From Sphingomonas sp. CCH9-E2 (GTDB taxonomy: Bacteria > Pseudomonadota > Alphaproteobacteria > Sphingomonadales > Sphingomonadaceae): a stretch of DNA of 8,775 bases. The DNA is taken from contig NZ_LSJM01000272.1 in the NCBI RefSeq assembly GCF_001557215.1, positions 1-8,775 on the forward strand, given 5' to 3'. Below, in pieces: positions 5,765-8,775 of the stretch. Every line of letters begins with the position of its first letter. Within the stretch, counting starts at the first letter, position 1. The notes below the pieces were generated by a model that searched no databases, was not told the DNA's origin, and worked only from the letters and a program-made list of their open reading frames with translations. Made by a program: the position numbers and the translations under genes.

Positions 5765-6142
5765 TTACCCCTTCGCACTGCTGCGTACGGCGCTTTCCAG
5801 CGCGTCATTTGCCTTTCTGAGCGACTCAACGGCCCGGCCGCGCCAGCCAGGCGTCTGAAAATCGCAGATCTTGCCCGCCACCGCGTCGTGCTCGCGCCAT
5901 TTTGCCGCGGCATCGATCAGGTGCTTCGTCAACCCGCTTTCACCCGCTTTGAGCAGGATCGCGTCGATGCGATCCAGCTCACTGAAAACCGCGAGGCTAT
6001 CCTTGGAGAAGTGTAGAATCGCGCAGCGGCGTTCGTCCAAGAGGCGCCAATAGGCTTTCGATAACGGATCGATCGGCGTATCGGCGACGCCACCAAGCGG
6101 AATCCCCGCAGCCAAGAGCGCGAACAGAGTGCTCGCGCTCAC
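5765..6142 (-). CDS. Unknown 125-residue protein inserted between pntAA and pntAB
   Basis: I do not recognise this family. The GTG start (6142) overlaps the pntAA stop as GTGA, and the TAA lies two bases before the pntAB ATG, so it fits the operon exactly and is probably translationally coupled. The N-terminus MSASTLFALLAAGIPLGGVADT is hydrophobic and could be a signal-like or peripheral segment with a cut near VADT, but it has no early lysine or arginine. The rest is mostly helical and charged: YWRLLDERRC (31-40), a long helix SLAVFSELDRIDAILLKAG (49-67), HLIDAAAKWREHDAVAGKI (74-92), and RAVESLRKANDALESAVRS (103-121). There are two cysteines, C40 and C93. Codon use differs from the pnt genes, with TTA, CTA, AGA and GTA codons and many A- or T-ending codons. 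It could be a sphingomonad accessory protein or a recent insertion. Confidence 0.75.
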   Translation of the reverse strand: MSASTLFALLAAGIPLGGVADTPIDPLSKAYWRLLDERRCAILHFSKDSLAVFSELDRIDAILLKAGESGLTKHLIDAAAKWREHDAVAGKICDFQTPGWRGRAVESLRKANDALESAVRSSAKG

Positions 6143-7260
6143 CCGAGCAACCTCGGATTCACCACTTTGCCGCCCTGCGTCAGCCGGATCGCGTCGCCGA
6201 TTTCTTCGTCCAGCACCGGCTTCCCCGCTTCCTTGTCCCAGAAGGCCGAGAGGAAATTGTAGAGGTTGCGCGCGAACAAGGCCGAGGCATCGCTCGACAG
6301 GCGGCTGGTCACGTTGCGGTGGCCGACGATCTTGACGCCGTGGCGTTCCACAACCTCGCCCGCGACCGCTCCTTCGACATTGCCGCCGGCTTCGACCGCG
6401 AGATCGACGATGACGCTGCCAGGACGCATCGACGCGATCTGTGCGTCGCTGATCAGCCGGGGCGCGGGGCGGCCCGGGATCAGTGCGGTGGTGATGACGA
6501 TATCCTGCCTGGCGATGTGCGACGAGACCAGCTCGGCCTGAGCGGCCTTGTATTCGTCGCTCATCTCGGTGGCATAGCCGCCCGAGCCTTCGCCCTCGAT
6601 CCCAGCGACATTCTCGACGAAGATCGGCTTGGCGCCGAGCGACTGGATCTGCTCCTTCGTCGCGCTGCGCACGTCGGTCGCCGAGACCTGCGCGCCGAGG
6701 CGGCGGGCGGTGGCGATCGCCTGAAGCCCGGCGACGCCGACGCCCATGACGAACACCTTGGCCGCCGATACGGTGCCCGCTGCGGTCATCATCATCGGGA
6801 AGACGCGGCCATATTCGGACGCGGCGTCGAGCACCGCCTTGTATCCCGCGAGGTTCGACTGCGACGACAATATGTCCATCGACTGCGCGCGGGTGATGCG
6901 CGGCATGAACTCCATCGCCAGCGCCTCGATCCCCAGCGCGGCATAGGCATCGACGCGCGCGCGCTCGCCGAACGGGTTCAGCCCCGCGGCGAGCCAGGCA
7001 CCCGGCTTGATCCCCGCCAGCGTCGCGGGGTCGGGACCCTGCACGCCCAGCACGATGTCGGCATCGGCCAGCACGTCGGCGCGTGAGCCGATCGTTGCGC
7101 CGGCAGCTTCATAGCTTGCGTCGGATAGGAAACCGGTGTCACCCGCCCCGAGTTCAACCGCGACAGCGGCACCCAGCGAGACGAATTTCTTGACGGTTTC
7201 CGGCGTCGCGGAGACGCGCCGCTCACCGGCGGCGGTCTCCTTGAGGACGGCGATCTTCAC
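6139..7260 (-). CDS. pntAA: NAD(P) transhydrogenase subunit alpha part 1 (NAD-binding domain I, PntAA)
   Basis: The soluble 373-residue subunit binds NAD(H) on the cytoplasmic face and passes hydride to NADP+ on PntB. It has the alanine-dehydrogenase-like fold: an N-terminal half with MKIAVLKE (1-8) and the family signature RITRAQSMDILSSQSNLAGY (121-140), whose R, Q, D and S residues contact the nicotinamide. A Rossmann motif GVGVAGLQAIATARRLGA follows (173-190), with D196 binding the NAD ribose. A mobile loop with GGYATEMS (227-234) and its tyrosine follows, then IVDLAVEAGGN (284-294). It ends at domain I and lacks membrane helices, as expected for a split alpha subunit. The start is GTG at 7260, one base after the stop of the upstream 41-aa gene. 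There is no well-spaced Shine-Dalgarno site, so translation probably depends on coupling to that gene. Confidence 0.97.
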   Translation of the reverse strand: MKIAVLKETAAGERRVSATPETVKKFVSLGAAVAVELGAGDTGFLSDASYEAAGATIGSRADVLADADIVLGVQGPDPATLAGIKPGAWLAAGLNPFGERARVDAYAALGIEALAMEFMPRITRAQSMDILSSQSNLAGYKAVLDAASEYGRVFPMMMTAAGTVSAAKVFVMGVGVAGLQAIATARRLGAQVSATDVRSATKEQIQSLGAKPIFVENVAGIEGEGSGGYATEMSDEYKAAQAELVSSHIARQDIVITTALIPGRPAPRLISDAQIASMRPGSVIVDLAVEAGGNVEGAVAGEVVERHGVKIVGHRNVTSRLSSDASALFARNLYNFLSAFWDKEAGKPVLDEEIGDAIRLTQGGKVVNPRLLG

Positions 7261-7261
7261 C

Positions 7262-7387
7262 TTAGGCTGCGATCAGCCAGATCACGAACGCAGCGACGAC
7301 GGCGCTGACGATCGTGCCAACCTTCAACAGCCGCATGAATCCGCCATAGGTCGCTTCATGTGCCTTCATGTCGCCGCTCTGGGCCAT
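7262..7387 (-). CDS. aa3-type cytochrome c oxidase subunit IV, 41 residues
   Basis: The translation is a 41-residue protein: MAQSGDMKAHEATYGGFMRL, then LKVGTIVSAVVAAFVIWLIAA. It has the plan of the small bacterial aa3 oxidase subunit IV (PF07835): a short polar N-terminus with the H-x-x-T-[YF]-x-x-F pattern (H10, T13, Y14, F17), a basic KV junction, and one membrane helix (about residues 23-41). In Paracoccus and Rhodobacter this subunit sits at the edge of the oxidase and is dispensable for activity. The ATG at 7387 has AGGGGA eight bases upstream, and the TAA is one base before the pntAA GTG. It is the first gene of the transhydrogenase operon, away from any other oxidase gene. An alternative is an unrelated single-helix protein accessory to the transhydrogenase. 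Confidence 0.85.
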   Translation of the reverse strand: MAQSGDMKAHEATYGGFMRLLKVGTIVSAVVAAFVIWLIAA

Positions 7388-7420
7388 GCGTCTTCCCCTC
7401 GTAACGCTGTTATGGTTCCT

Positions 7421-7449
7421 GTCTTAGACAGCGGTCGCGCGCCTCTCAA
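7421..7449 (-). promoter_or_regulatory. Candidate promoter of the transhydrogenase operon
   Basis: On the minus strand TTGAGA (7449-7444) and TAAGAC (7426-7421) are separated by 17 bases and lie 34 bases before the start of the first gene. The -35 box matches the consensus well and the -10 box only partly. The palindrome TGTCTTAGACA (7420-7430) covers the -10 box and could be an operator. A second palindrome, GGCTTAAGCC (7469-7478), lies upstream. Confidence 0.35.
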
Positions 7450-7548
7450 CCCCTGTGCGCTTTAGGCAGGCTTAAGCCCGTCTTTACCCGACCGTCTTAT
7501 GCTGGGTGACCGAATAAGGGACAGCCGAGACAGGTTTGGGGACGAACG

Positions 7549-8775
<1,227 letters not shown>

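Overview
The window looks like chromosomal DNA of a GC-rich alphaproteobacterium, most likely a sphingomonad (Sphingomonas or a near relative). Four things point there: the GC-rich codon usage, a split pntAA/pntAB/pntB transhydrogenase operon led by a tiny aa3-oxidase subunit IV gene, GC-rich intergenic repeat pairs of the CCTCCCCC...GGGGGAGG type, and a TTGACC-17-TAGGTG promoter before a tRNA. The genus is inferred from gene content, not from a marker gene.

Left part (1-2001). Bases 1-349 carry no convincing gene. They hold a head-to-head pair of GC-rich repeat units (1-128), cut by the window edge, and a six-unit 11-bp tandem array (247-312). Next come a family 5 uracil-DNA glycosylase (udgB, minus) and, only 22 bp away and divergent, folK of folate synthesis (plus, GTG start). 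The -35 box of a likely tRNA promoter overlaps the folK stop codon. tRNA-Lys(TTT) follows, and a small unknown ORF begins 12 bases after its CCA, probably on the same transcript.

Middle part (2005-7387, all minus). Seven genes run in one direction: a 41-aa aa3-type oxidase subunit IV gene (7262-7387), pntAA, an unknown 125-aa ORF, pntAB, pntB, a six-helix membrane protein, and a regulator with a degenerate receiver and a winged helix. The genes from the oxidase subunit to pntB are packed with overlaps or gaps of a few bases and are surely one operon. Their main product is the proton-translocating NAD(P) transhydrogenase, which uses the proton gradient to make NADPH. An oxidase subunit in the same operon suggests joint control with respiration. 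Between pntB and the membrane protein lie two consecutive hairpins, the second of which hides the membrane protein's ribosome binding site.

Right part (7388-8775). A 161-bp divergent intergenic region with two palindromes separates the operon from a sigma-54-dependent (NtrC-type) response regulator on the plus strand. That gene runs off the window before its DNA-binding domain.

Most of the window is ordinary core genome. The points most worth a second look are the unknown ORF with atypical codons that splits pntAA from pntAB, the hairpin-masked ribosome binding site, the phased 11-bp array, and the pseudo-receiver regulator.
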